Positions 1 to 12,700 of a stretch of DNA of 64,000 bases are shown here, piece by piece; within the stretch, counting starts at the first letter, position 1, and the number at the start of each line of letters is the position of its first letter. The notes below the pieces were generated by a model. It did no database searches. It saw only the letters and a program-made list of their open reading frames with translations, and was not told the DNA's origin. Both the position numbers and the translations under genes were made by a program. The stretch is from Tanytarsus gracilentus (Eukaryota > Arthropoda > Insecta > Diptera > Chironomidae): the NCBI GenBank assembly GCA_038502055.1, contig JAXRKN010000043.1, forward strand, positions 124,001 to 188,000, given 5' to 3'.

Positions 1-3000
1 TTCACTTGAATGTTATTGGTGAGTCCTTAATTTATCATGTTCGTCCATTTCGCCTGAAACTGAGGGTAAAATTTTTAAATCTCCATGTGATTTTTTTCAA
101 TGAAATTAAATTAAATTTTCATGAAGATTATAGAAATTTATGAGCATGGCCATAGCTCATTTTTGGTATCATCTCTCATCTTAGATGAAAGGTCATGTTT
201 CGCCTGTTGTGGACCTTTTTTTTCTTTTTCCGCAGCAGCATATTTCACTGTCTATTGATTTTTTTGTCCGCCAGTGGAATGTGCGTGCGTGTGGAAAGAT
301 GAGCAAAATCTTCAATATGAACAAAATTGTGCTTTTCTTGTTTCTATTTTATCGTTTGCAAAGATACCAAAAATTGTAAGGAAAAAAAGAGAAAGAAGCA
401 AATAAAAACGGCTTTTAGGAATGTGGAAAGTCACCGAGTCTGCAAAAAATTTGATTTTCACTATAGATAAACAAAACAAGAAAATAAAAATCCTTGATGT
501 TGGATTGATTTTTAATAAGCACATATTTTTTTAAAAATTGAGATTCACTAACATTCTGAATTAAAAATGCCTTAAATAATTTTAGAAATCTCTTGTTTAA
601 TAAATTTCACATCAATGAATTGAAGCCTTCAAACTATATGAAAATTTTCTCGTCCTGATGAGCGTTCATAGATTTTTTGCTGAATAATATAATGTGTGCC
701 GAGGATAAATATATGAGAATGTTTGACATCCACTATAGCAAAAAAAATATTTCGTTTCAACAATAACAAAAAACATGTTTTTCCCCTGTGCTTCATGTGT
801 GAGAGCTGTCAAATCGTAAAAAAGTATAGAATGGCTGAGTGTGTATTGTATGAAATGTTAAAACGATAGGAGGAGGTGAGGAGAAATTGCACATTATTGT
901 GAGTATATGTGAATGGAGCAGCAAAATCACCACCGGAACAATAAATAAAAAAATAAATTTGATTTGTGATTCATTGCTGATTTTTATCGTCAGACTCACT
1001 GTTCACAACACACAACTCACAATGTGTGTATGGCAGACACAGAATAAAAACAATTTTATTCCTTTTTCTTTTATATCGACCATTTACTTCCATCGCAATG
1101 TCGAGGTGGTCAAAGCATTTAACTATAACGTTTCATTTATATTCAAGTCTTTCTTACTGTTCCATTTAGTGTCTGTTTTTTCTCTCTGCCTCAAAACGCA
1201 AATGATAGAGATAAAGCACAGAGAAAACTTGCCATCGCTTTTCCTCATTTCTCTCTTTTTGTTTGTGTGAATATGTTGAGAGTTTTTCTACTCTCGCAGT
1301 CGTTCATTGAATTGCTCACAACAACAAGGAATGTCGAATATCCTTATCAACTAAAAACTGAACGGATGCTACAGTGGAAATGTAATAAAAATTGATTTGA
1401 AAAGTTTTCCTCAGAAAATAAAATACTAAAGCTTATGTGTGGAGTAAGAAAAAGAAGAAATATGTTGAGCTCTCAGCAGATTTATTTTTATTATTAATCA
1501 GACAAGGGTTGCAGTGAGAGTAGTCGTTAAGGGAAAGTTTTTAATTCAAAATGAAAATTTAGCTTGAAGAGAGGGAATAAAGGGAAATATGAAATCCTTT
1601 TCGGTAGTATAGTGTTGAAGTGCTGGGAAAGTTTTTCCAATTTGCGTCATCACTCAAAAGGTCAAGAAGAAAAGTTTCCGAATGACTTTTCAAACTGTTT
1701 TTCAACAAGGTTTTCTTTTAAAAATGATTGGACAGATTTTAATCATTTTATGGGTTTACTTTATAAAAAATATGTTTCATTCAAGAAAAACAATAACTTT
1801 GCAGAAATTGCGCTGTCAAAATCATACGACGACATAACAATGATATCCACAAATATTTATCTTTTCCTAAATTATTTTTGTCAGGAACGCGATTTATTCA
1901 TTTCATTATAATAAGACATGTGTAAGAGACGCGCAAAAAAAGTAATGTCAGCATATAAACCGCCAACATTTTCATCACAATTTATTTTCGGATGGTGTAG
2001 GGAAAAAATAATTCTTATGAATAAACTTTTGTTTTGCGTGTTTGCTAAATTCACATCCACACGTCATAGTCAACAACAATAAAAGCTTAATAAAAATCGA
2101 GGAAGAAGATAGTGAGGAAAAAATAAAGCTCCACGCCACCAATTCATCAACTCCTTCCGACCGACATTTTTTTATTTCACTCTGTGCTGCCACAAAATTG
2201 TTGTGTGCGAGAGTTTATCGGTTACTATCGATCTAGCCCGAGCGAGGAATCTGCATTAAATGACAAAATTTATTGATTCCGAATATATTCAGAATGCGTA
2301 CTGTGGATAAACATAAAAATAAAATTGCAAAAAGTTATTCAATCTGGACAATAACAACATGCCCCGAAAATAGGCTGCCTAATTGCTCTCTCTCTCTCCC
2401 TCCTCCCTCTTCTTGACATTATTTGATTATGTTGGAGAAGGAGGTAATGGAAGTGGCGAAATAGATGACAGTGACTTTTAACTAATCTTAGAGAATCTAA
2501 CACTTTTTCGTCAATTTCAGAGCCATCGACAGAAATTATTGGAGGTCCAGATTTATACATAGAAAGTGGCTCAACAATAAACTTAACATGTGTTGTAAAT
2601 AATTCTCCTGAGCCGCCAGCGTTCATCTTCTGGAATCATAATAATGCGGTAAGTAAAAGTTTACAAAAGTTATAAATAGAATGAAGCATTAAAGTGTGCA
2701 AAAGCTATGCATAAGAAAATGGTAAAGATCAAGAAAAAAATACACGAGCCAAATGGCATATCGCAAGCACACCATCATAATACATTTCATTTCTTTTATG
2801 AGCCATTGAAGGCAGCTGTTGACAACGATGATATTTTACTTCTGTAGAAGAAAAACTTTATGACCGAAATTTTTTCACTCCTCTATATGCACTCTACAGA
2901 GTCCATTGGTATTATTATTCACTAGTGTATACGATAACATGCTTTCAGCAGTTCAAAAATTTCTGATGGACGTACGAAATTCTTTATCCATGATGCTCTC

Positions 3001-4114
3001 TACGATGGCTTGCCACATGTGCTTTTAATATGCAAACGTTCTTTCTTTTATCCCATCGTCGTCGTCTACGACGTTGTCATCATCGTTGTCGGAGACCAGA
3101 AAAGAGAGACGACTGATACATGTTTTGCAGGGGACACATGAAAAAATTTGCATGATCCTGTGTATACGCGATGAAGAGCGTTTCCATTTTTATGAGCGTA
3201 ACTAGCGTCGGGGTTAAAAAAAGCGTCGAGCAAAACATAATGATTTAGAGGAAGTTTTATGCACTTAATTTTATGTGAACTAACCCGCAAAATATCACGT
3301 CGCAGCGCTTTCTCATAGATTTCATCATCATAATTATTTTTCATGCTAGCTCATTTGCCGCTGAACAATTAACCCCATTTTTCACGTTATCAACTATTTT
3401 TTTTCATTTTCCTTCTTCTTTTGCCTCTTCCCTTCCTTTCGAAAGATTATCTCATATGATTCGCTTCGCGGTGGAGTCTCGGTAAGTTTTTTATAATGTG
3501 AAAAAAAAATTAATATCACATAATTAAATTTAATATTTTGTAAGCAGGTCATCACGGAAAAAGGAGAAACATCCACATCGTTTCTGCTACTACAAAACGC
3601 ACGACCAAGTGATTCGGGAGTGTATCAGGTAACTTCAAAAACCTAAAAATTGTAAATTAATTTTTATATCATAAATAACCCATTACAGTGCAATCCTTCG
3701 AATGCAAAAAGTCGAAGTGTCACGGTTCATGTTCTAAACGGTAAGTGACCTCATTATGACACGATTGTCTCTTCACGACAATTGGCTCATGTATGAGAAC
3801 CACATATATAATGAGAATTGGGATTTTGAAAGTTGTGTCATGCTTGCGTTTGAAATTAAATTTATAAATCAGTATGACGAAACTCAAATAATGCCAATCT
3901 CATTGTAACATTTCTAAATTCAAACCTGATCTGAGAGCAGTTTAAAGTCAAAATTAAACAGGTGCTTCACATTCTGTTTCCAGGGGAGTTCCCAGCAGCC
4001 GTCAGCAGGGAGGGGCTGTCTCATCTCATGGCAGCCAAGCGACATTATCTCTTCATTTCTATATCAGTATTATGCTCCACATTCTCCTTTCTCAGCATTT
4101 TCATAAGTCATTAA
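1..4114 (+). CDS. dpr-family immunoglobulin cell-surface protein, 3' part (5' end outside window)
   Basis: Partial gene, exons 1-18 (runs off the left edge), 2521-2648, 3446-3481, 3548-3628, 3689-3740 and 3984-4114; all junctions are GT-AG and keep frame, giving 147 visible residues. The first 18 nt encode HLNVI plus one base, completing a Glu codon with the next exon (NVI-E-PSTEIIGGPDLY). This is the linker between Ig domains 1 and 2 of the dpr (defective proboscis extension response) family. Domain 2 shows NLTC with the first Cys, SPEPPAFIFW with the core Trp, a SYDSLRGGVSVITEKG segment and DSGVYQC with the second Cys. After VTVHVLNG comes a short tail ending in a hydrophobic stretch (YLFISISVLCSTFSFLSIF), suiting GPI attachment or a membrane anchor. 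Dpr proteins bind DIP partners in neuronal recognition (family knowledge). Which dpr this is cannot be decided here. Confidence 0.93.
19..2520 (+). other. 2.5 kb intron of the dpr gene
   Basis: GTGAGT donor at 19 and a TTTCAG acceptor ending at 2520. The sequence is AT-rich, with no conserved exon, RNA gene or repeat that I can recognise. Short open frames here look random (Phe/Leu/Lys-rich). Confidence 0.75.
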
Positions 4115-6410
4115 TTCGACTTTATCGTGAATTAGTGTGCAAATTGATTCGTAAAATTGCGCACACAGGCATGGAGTTCTATTGGAAATCGACGAGACAC
4201 TTTCTCAGAAAATTATCGACATTCGTAAGTGAGAATGCTGATGCCGTTGCATCGACTAATAGTTTCAATATTAATAATACTGATAATAATAATAATAAAA
4301 CTAATAATAATCTCCTTAACTCAAATGAAATGTCCTTTCTTAATATGAACTACAAAAAGACTCACAACAATCGTAACGATTATGAATCCAATTATGACAT
4401 TAGGTGAGATTAAACTTGTAATATATAGGTGTATATCTCTAAATGGATAAATTGAATTAATACTTAAATAAATATTATTAAATGAGAGAAATGTTTTTTT
4501 GACTGTTGATATATATATTGAAATGATAATTGAATAATAATAAAATGAAAGAGAATGCGATGCATAAAATTCTACGTTGTTTGGAAATCTCTTTTATGTT
4601 ATTTTCTATTTTCGTACTCAAATCAATTGGGAGATTAAAAAAAATGAAGCTCAAGAAAATGGAAAATTTAATTTGCTGGAACCAAAATGCTATGCAATCA
4701 ACGTCTCATGTGATTTTTAAAATTCAGCACGTCTCTTTCTTCCTTCATCATGCAATTTTTCTCCAGATTTAATTTAACTTTCAATGCCAGAGGGAAAATT
4801 TATTTAATTCATTGCACTGCTGAAATGAAAAGAAGGTTTTTTAAAATTTATACATCCATGGCCTAAAAACCCATTAAAAAGTTTAATTTACCTTAATTCA
4901 AAATACAAACAATGAAAACACAATGAAGTGAAATGTGAGTACACAAATGCGAGAATTTATAATCATAACATTATTAAAATTGAAAACTTGTGAGTCACAG
5001 TTTGTTTATGTAAAAAGAATATTCTTATGTAACGAGATAGAGCAGCAGAAAGGTTTGAGGTAAGAAGGGGTACAAAGTTATCTTATAACAGCAGAAAATG
5101 TAAGAAAAAACACCCCACAAAATTAGCATCTCGCTTTTTGCCCTCGCGGCAAAAGAGGAGGAGGCGAAACAAGTCGGTAAAGTTAATCAAAAGAACAGAA
5201 ATATTTTTAGAGCTTCTAACAACGACGCTCTGCATGCAGATGAGAGTGTTTTAAAGGAAATTTCATGGAAGCCATAAAAAGTCAAATTTCTTTCTAACGT
5301 TCTTGAAACATTCCCTCTATTTACTAAAGACTTTTAAAAACTAAAACCATTAAGTTACTTTCTTTTAAACACCTGCGTTTCAAATGCCAAACCTCAAAAA
5401 TATTCTTCGCTACGCACACATAAATTATCACTTTTGACAAAACTTCCCGCACGCGGATAAAAAATAAAAGAAGAACGAGAGAAAGAGACGTGTGAGACAG
5501 ATAACACGGAGATGAAGAAAAATTACAAAGAAGCGAAAAAGAGGGAAGGGTAGAGGATTCTATTAGGAAAAATATAAAAGGATGTAAAAGAATATATTAT
5601 GTAAATCTCTTTCCAAGGAAACAAAAACAGATACAAATAATGAAAAAAGATAAAAAAAATTGTAACGCCGTAAGAAAAGAAAAAACTGAGAAATAAAATT
5701 AAATAAATTTAAAATTTATTTTGTACTTTTTCGTCTTATTGACTAATGGATTGTCAGTAATTATAGGAAATTAAAGCTTATTCTGCTGTGAAAAGCGGAT
5801 ATTTTTATTTCAGAGTTAATGGAAAAAATTCTCAGACACAACGGTGAGAAAAAAATTCTCAAGCGAATCAAAATAGGCAAAAAAGGTAAATGTGCTCACA
5901 ACAAATTCAGGAGCGGAAAAGTCTGAACAAGAAAAAAATTGGGTCAAATCCCCCAACACACATAGCTGGATTATGAAAAACGCTTTCGAGTTTACCTTCA
6001 ACTACCTTTATATTGCCAGTGTTGCTATTGCAACTTGTGTACATAAAAAAACTTATTTTCTGCTCATAGAATCTAATGATGGCATAAAAATAAAATTCAA
6101 AGAATTAATTGAAATCGTACGATGAAAGAAACAAAGTGGAGCTTGAGTAAAATAATCAACCAGTTTCACATACGTACACTCGAGGGAGACGAAGCACAGA
6201 TTGGAAGGTGTTTTCATAATTCCTTCGTGTGTGTGAAAGAAAAAGTTTTAAGAGAGGCGGCATTTGTGGGAAATTAAAGAAAAATATTTCCTGCAAATTT
6301 TTATCATTGTCTTCGAGAAAAATTAATTGAATTCCTTATTCTTTTTACTCATGAATAACACTGCTGTACACATATGTTTTGATTATTTAAATTAATGCGT
6401 TAGAGTGAAG
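4115..6410. other. dpr 3' flank, no gene seen
   Basis: Probably contains the dpr 3' UTR. An AAT/TAA-rich simple stretch lies at about 4265-4315. Nothing else recognisable; poly(A)-like hexamers are too common in this AT-rich DNA to choose one. Confidence 0.6.
4265..4315. repeat. AAT-rich simple repeat
   Basis: Runs of aat/taa triplets downstream of the dpr stop codon. In one frame they read as Asn-rich protein, but that frame is not supported as coding. Confidence 0.7.
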
Positions 6411-6760
6411 CCTTCTAGAATACACGACAAGTACGCAAGAGTTTTTTTCAAATCGGTCTGAAATTTGGATATTATTTCGATACTTTTACTACTACTTGTA
6501 ACATCTCTTTAGTTTTTGAGTTGTGGACACTTTAAAATTTTCAAAAAAGTCTCGCGTACTTTACTTCATAGACTATGCGTGACTTTTTTGAAAAAAATAC
6601 TTTTTATGCTTTCTAATTGCATTTATTTTTCGACCATTTGCGACTTCTAAACAGTCAAAGTTCAAATATCAATAGTTTTCAACATATTTTTATTTTGTGG
6701 ACGAAGCAATTTTTAAATTCATCAGAGTTGGGAATTCTTGCGTACTTGTCGCTCATCTTC
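6410..6760. repeat. degenerate inverted-repeat (MITE-like) element with internal hairpin
   Basis: CGACAAGTACGCAAGA at 6425-6440 is matched by its exact reverse complement at 6736-6751. A second, inner palindrome lies near 6538-6592: a 14-bp perfect arm (ttttcaaaaaagtc with gacttttttgaaaa) extended with two mismatches. Nested arms suggest a decayed foldback or MITE. Outer limits are uncertain and no target duplication was identified. Confidence 0.5.
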
Positions 6761-9700
6761 TGGAAGTGTGCAACATCTTTTGGGCAAATATACTTAAGAA
6801 TTCAAAAATTAGCATCCTTTATGTGGTTTTTGCAAGTCTAAAGAGAAAAGTTTGCCTTTAGAGCACAAATTAATCTTGACCCTTTTTTTGGATGAGAAAA
6901 AGAAAAATTGAATTATTATTATTATAAAGCAAGCGCATGACGACCCAGGGAGGAAGCAAAAAATACAAAGATAAGATAAAAAATTATTTAAGGTGCAGGA
7001 AATTGTGAGGATGAGGATTCCTTCCTTAAGGAGATTTACGAACATCCGCAAAAAAAGTTTGATAAGTCACAATTATGAAAATTTTCTAATCCGCTTTAGT
7101 GCCTTTAGCATTGAATTTGACTGTGATGGCTGACAATAAGGATGAAATAAATCTCATTACTTTCTTAATGCTTCGCAGAAAGTAATAAAAAAGATTCAAA
7201 AAACGAAAATCATCATCCGATTATGCGAATTATCGCGCCACGTCGCACTTAAGAAAGGGTTAACAAATATTACTTACTCTTTACTAACAGGAGAGGAGAT
7301 ATTTAAGCTTGATATTGATAGATATTCAACCCTCTCTAGACTCTCTGATTTCAAAAGTTAATTTATATTATTTTGGTGGAAAACGACAACCTGGTGATTT
7401 TATAAAAAAATATCAACCTTTTGATGAATGCTACAGTAAAAAAAAAAGTTAATTTTAGTCGATCGAAAAAAATTATTTATAGATTCCGACTTAAACCTCT
7501 GAATTTTATCAGTGAACATGCAAGATTAAAGGAATGAATTTTCTGAAAACAAATTCTGGTTTGTGTATTGACGCATTTTAATATTTAGATGTATGCGAAT
7601 TCAATCTTGTAAAGACCAAGGGATGAAAACACAGAGACTTCGAATAAAGTCAAATGAGAAGTGGGGAGGGAAAATGAAATTGGAATCTACCTACAACCAT
7701 TATGGAAGATTTTTTGATTGAGGGATAAAATGTAATTTGATAAAGTGTTTGCATTGGAAATAAGGCGAGGGAAATTTGTATGTGTGTGTCTTTTGTGTCT
7801 GGGAAAATATCGAATTCAAAATGAAGGGTTCATCTGCAGAAGTGACAGTTTTCAAACTCATGAGCTTTCATTCTACCCTTTCTTGAATTTTCGACTTTTC
7901 CGCAGTAATTTTTTATCCAATTTTATTGGGCCCACATAAAAGCATGCCTTTGTCTTGTTGTTGCAGAGAAGTTAGGCTAGAGCCGGAAAGTTTATCTCTC
8001 TTCTTTACTGAGGCAATTTCCTTTAACTTTTTGCTCCATAATAAAATCATCGTTTGGTCAAATTGAGCTTCATCTCTTCACAACTTTTGCCATCGACTGG
8101 AGCGCTGACAGGCATAAATTTTACTTTATCATGTTAATGCTCATAACGATACAACTTCATACAAGTTGATGATTCAAAAGAACAACTTATTACAGTTTGA
8201 ATTACATGTATTAAATATTTTTGTATTCATTTATTAAATTGTGGAGCGTCTAAACTTATCAGTGTGGAAAACAGAAAGATTTTTTATGGAATCCCAGCTC
8301 TAAATTAAAATACTGTTGAAACATTTGCAACTTGAGATGATTGTGATTTTCTGCACCTTCAGATCTTTTGTGACCATTAAATTTTTGAGAGACGCTTTTA
8401 ATAACACAGAGAAAAGGATCATGGGATTAAATGCAATGAAATAAAGTGTTGGTGTGGAAGCAATAAATTTTCTAAGCAAACTAAGGCACACAATATAAAA
8501 AGGAAACTCGCATATATAAAAATAGACTTGTTTGAATCAAGCGGAAAATTTTGCCGTTTTTGCTTTTGTTCTGGCGCCAAGAATAAAAACAATAAATTAC
8601 TTTAGCGTCTTTTTTTTTCTTCGACTTCAAGATAATTGTGAAAATTTTCTGATAAAATTTGTCCTAAAAAATTCCAGCTTTTATTTTCAATTTATACACT
8701 TTAAAAATTTCGTTCACGTAAAATTTATTAAAATCTTCCATCGCATTAGCTTGAATTTTTTATACATGGTACATTTACTTTGTTTTTTATTTTTCTCTTC
8801 TATTCCGTCAACTCTGGTATTGATGTTTTTTGCATTAATTCAGTAAACACATGTGCTAATCTTTAAAATTTTGATATTTTTCAAAATATTTGAGACCTGA
8901 TTTGAGATTAAAATGCGATAAATTTTTTAATAAAATCTCATTTTAGAATCGACAATTTCCACTTGTCGTTCTCTCGCAAGCTAAAAAAGTTTGTAAAAGC
9001 TCTTTTTCTTTCATTGCAGTTGAAATGTTTAAAATGATGTCATGGCAGTCAAAAGTTACAACCTTATGCGCTCTCTGTGTAAAACTACCAGAGAGAGAGC
9101 AAGAAAACTTTGTAGTTTTATTTTCATACGAAAAATTTCATCACACAAATTTAAAATTCGTTAAAAGCAAAAAAGAAGATGAAACTTTTTCCTTGCGGTG
9201 CTCTCAAAAATTTCCTGACATCTGAGATATTAAGTAACATCATCATCATTATCTCGTCTCTTTTTAAGCTCTCTTTATCCATGGGTTGTTGTTTGCTCTT
9301 AAGGAAATTCTCTTTAGCAAAATCCACCAAAAGTGGTAGCGTTTTATACCCTATTTTCCGTCTGTATGTCTGCTAGAAAAATCTTAACTTTTTAGTTATT
9401 GCACAAACAACCCGAATTTTACCTTTATGATTTTTATTATAGTATAGTCTACTGATCACAGCTCCATGCATGTGTTTTGATAATTATTTTATGCAGAACG
9501 TCTATTATTACAAAAGTTGTGATATGAAACCATCATCGTCACTAAAGTGTGTGAGAGGGAGAGAGAAAGCAAATTTTGTTAACATTTGACGGAAATTCAA
9601 TTTTAACCTTGTTTGTGCGCCCGAGTCGCGTTTCACCACCGTATGAATGTGTATGCTTCAAAATAACGTCGAAAATTGCAAATATTTACATCTAGAGTAC

Positions 9701-12700
9701 CAGCTATACGCCTTTCAAAATTGATGTCAACGATGGTATATGTCAGCGGTGGTAGTGATGATGAAGGTGGTGTTATACGCAGACAATGTGTCACGTTGGA
9801 ATATTGTGAAATCAGTGGAATCTCTCTTAACTGAAGTGAGAGTAAAGTGAGTCGATTGAATGGCAAACACACACACCCACGCTGCTCGCTCCATACACCA
9901 ACGTTTGAACAGCAAATTTGATTGATTTTTAATATTTTATGGCATTATTTCCGATTTCTGCTCTCTCGTCATCGTTTGATGTACGTTAAGTATATATGCG
10001 TGGTTGGGTTGTTTATGCCATTAAATTTGAAATAATTTTAGTATGTACATTGTGAACATTACTCTTCCTGTTTTCACAACGACTCAATTCTTTTGTGTAA
10101 AGAGTAAAATTTTTCCTCGTGGCAATGGAAGTGGAATGATATCAAGCAACAACAAAAAAGGGAAGAAAATAAATTGTGGATGAAAACAAAAACATGAAAC
10201 TTTCCACTTTTATCTTCTGCGCTTGTAAAATAATAAGAATTTCATAAAGATGATCTAGAGTAACACATGGCTTTCACATAGATGATGATTAAGTGTGGCA
10301 ACGGCAAACTTTTACTACTCTCTCTCTCATAGCAACTTGCTTGTTCGATAAAAAAGTTTTTATTTTTCCTCTCTCTTTCTCATTCTTGCTTTATGCATCC
10401 GGATATCCTTCTTTCCGTATTGACTTCAATATTTAAAATTGAAAACTTTTCATGCTACTGCAGTTTTTTGCCATCCTTCCCTCCCTCTCTCTTTTTTTCT
10501 CTTGCAAAACTTTTCTTTCCGCCTTTTTTCATCGACTTCGTCCACTCCAATACTTCTGTCATTTAATTCTGACAATATGAAAATGAAAAAATTAAAACTT
10601 GATTTAATCGAACAAATATTTTCTGACTGCAACATAATCAAAAAGTGAAGAATTGATTAACACACAATTTAAAATTATAACGTTTATTTCTAATAAATTT
10701 AAATTTATAAAAAATTTACTCTAAAAAGTTGGAGATTCCAGATAATTGAATTGAAATTGCTTATCATCAGCAACGCTCTTGTGTAATGAATTTGTTTTTC
10801 TCATCGAAAATCATCTCACACGCTGATTTTGTGCTCCTCTGCGTGCTTGCTCTCATCGATCGAAATTTTATCGTGAGAGCAATTCAAGTCAATGTCAAAT
10901 GTTCAAGTTGGAAAAGTTGTAAAAATATTGCTAAATCGAGCATAAAATTCACGCTCATTTGGAAAGATATTACCACAAATTTGCTTTCTATATCCAAGAG
11001 AAAATATTTTGTTTTCTTACAGCTATTGGAACATAAGGCTAATAAATCACATGCAGAAGTGAGAGATATTTAAGGTATCTAATTTGCCTCACTCATATTT
11101 GGTTTATGCTGCTGGTAGAACCCAAAATTTTCTACACATTATAGATGCTTAACACTTGCTTTCCTCATGGCAAAACACAAGCGTGTACACGTGCGCTTTC
11201 CACAAAATTAGTTTAAAATTTAAACCATGTTTAAACATACACCATGTAGATTTTATCTAAAATCTATGTAAATGGTTTGAAAACAAAAGAAAAAGATTGT
11301 CGAGGATGTTCATAAAATTTTATCAGTGACAACAAAAACACAAGTTCTCACACTCGACACGTGTTCACATTTGTGGTTATTGTTGAAATAATTTTCGGTA
11401 CCAATAAACTCTTTACTTCATTTCTAAACTTCCGAATGCTCACTGATGCAGAAGAGCCACCGCCATCCTCTTTCTTTAACACACAAAATATTTTCCAACA
11501 TAATTTATTTTCCACATGAGTTAGTTTTGATTAGAATATGGTATTTATTTAAATTTACTGCTCTTTGGCATGAAAACTATTGCAAATATTAAAGAGAAAA
11601 GTTTGATATGTGAAGCAAAAAAATTATTAGTTGACCATGAAATATTTTCCTGAGAGATTACAAGTTTATGATAAATTGATGGATAATAGAATTCAGTCCA
11701 AAACTTTATCAGTTCTAAACTCAATTTTCCATGAAAACGACATAAAAAGTTTGTGACAGTTTTAGCTTTTAGCTCATCGAAAAGTTTCGAAAGTGAAATG
11801 AAATCATTTAGTCAAAGCGAAAAACTTTTCAATCAAATTTAATAATTAAAAGAAAAAATTTGTTCACTTGAACAACCTTTTTCGTTGACGTCGCTCTCAA
11901 CATCGTCATCATTACCAACAACTTATTGGCTCCCTCAATTGGCTTTTAACAAATTAAATGCATTGCCATTCATTCCAATTAGTTCATTCTCCCTCTCGTA
12001 GCTATTTTGCCACTAAGCTCTCGTGGACTTTTTCTCTCCGGTACTTGAAACGTACATTTTAACGATCAAAGTATTTGAAATGGAATTGACGATGTTAAGG
12101 GGAAGTTGTTCATGTTCAATCTTCATCAATGCAAATTGCATCTTGTTTCATGTTATATTGGGAAAAAATTCTTTTACGATTTTGCTTTTCTCGAAAAAAT
12201 AAATTCACGTTGTTACTTGTTATGCTAATGGTCTGGGGAAATGGAAATTGAAATTACACTTGAAACATGTCAACGATACAGTTCATGTACAAGAGGAGAA
12301 GTAATAAAAGGCGATAATTTGAATTATGCATCGTTTGGGAAATGAGAAGAAAATTGAGAATGGAAATAGCAAGCAATTTAAACGCACAAAAGTCGAGGTG
12401 TAAGTTAAATTGACAATGATTTTTTTATGAAAGCTTTTAGTTAAAATATCCCACGTAAAATAGTTTTAAAGGTAAATTTAATTTTTAGTTATGAAGTTAA
12501 GAGAAAACTTTTTCGCATGACGAAACAACAAACCACCCACTTACAGCTTACTTTACATCCTCTTCATATAGAGCATATATAAATACGTGAATAAAAATTG
12601 CTGGCGTCACAAATTCGCTGTCATCGTCACTCGCAATCTCAAAATGAGAGAGAAAAAGTTAGCAAAAATATTTTCCTCTAAGCTAAAAGCGTCTTCCTCT

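Noticed and set aside
3066..3344. 92-codon minus-strand frame in a dpr intron
   Set aside because: No family similarity recognised; lies wholly in an intron and has random-like composition.
4072..4407. 111-codon plus-strand frame after the dpr Ig domain
   Set aside because: It overlaps the dpr last exon in another frame and becomes Asn-rich only because of an AAT simple repeat; best read as 3' UTR.
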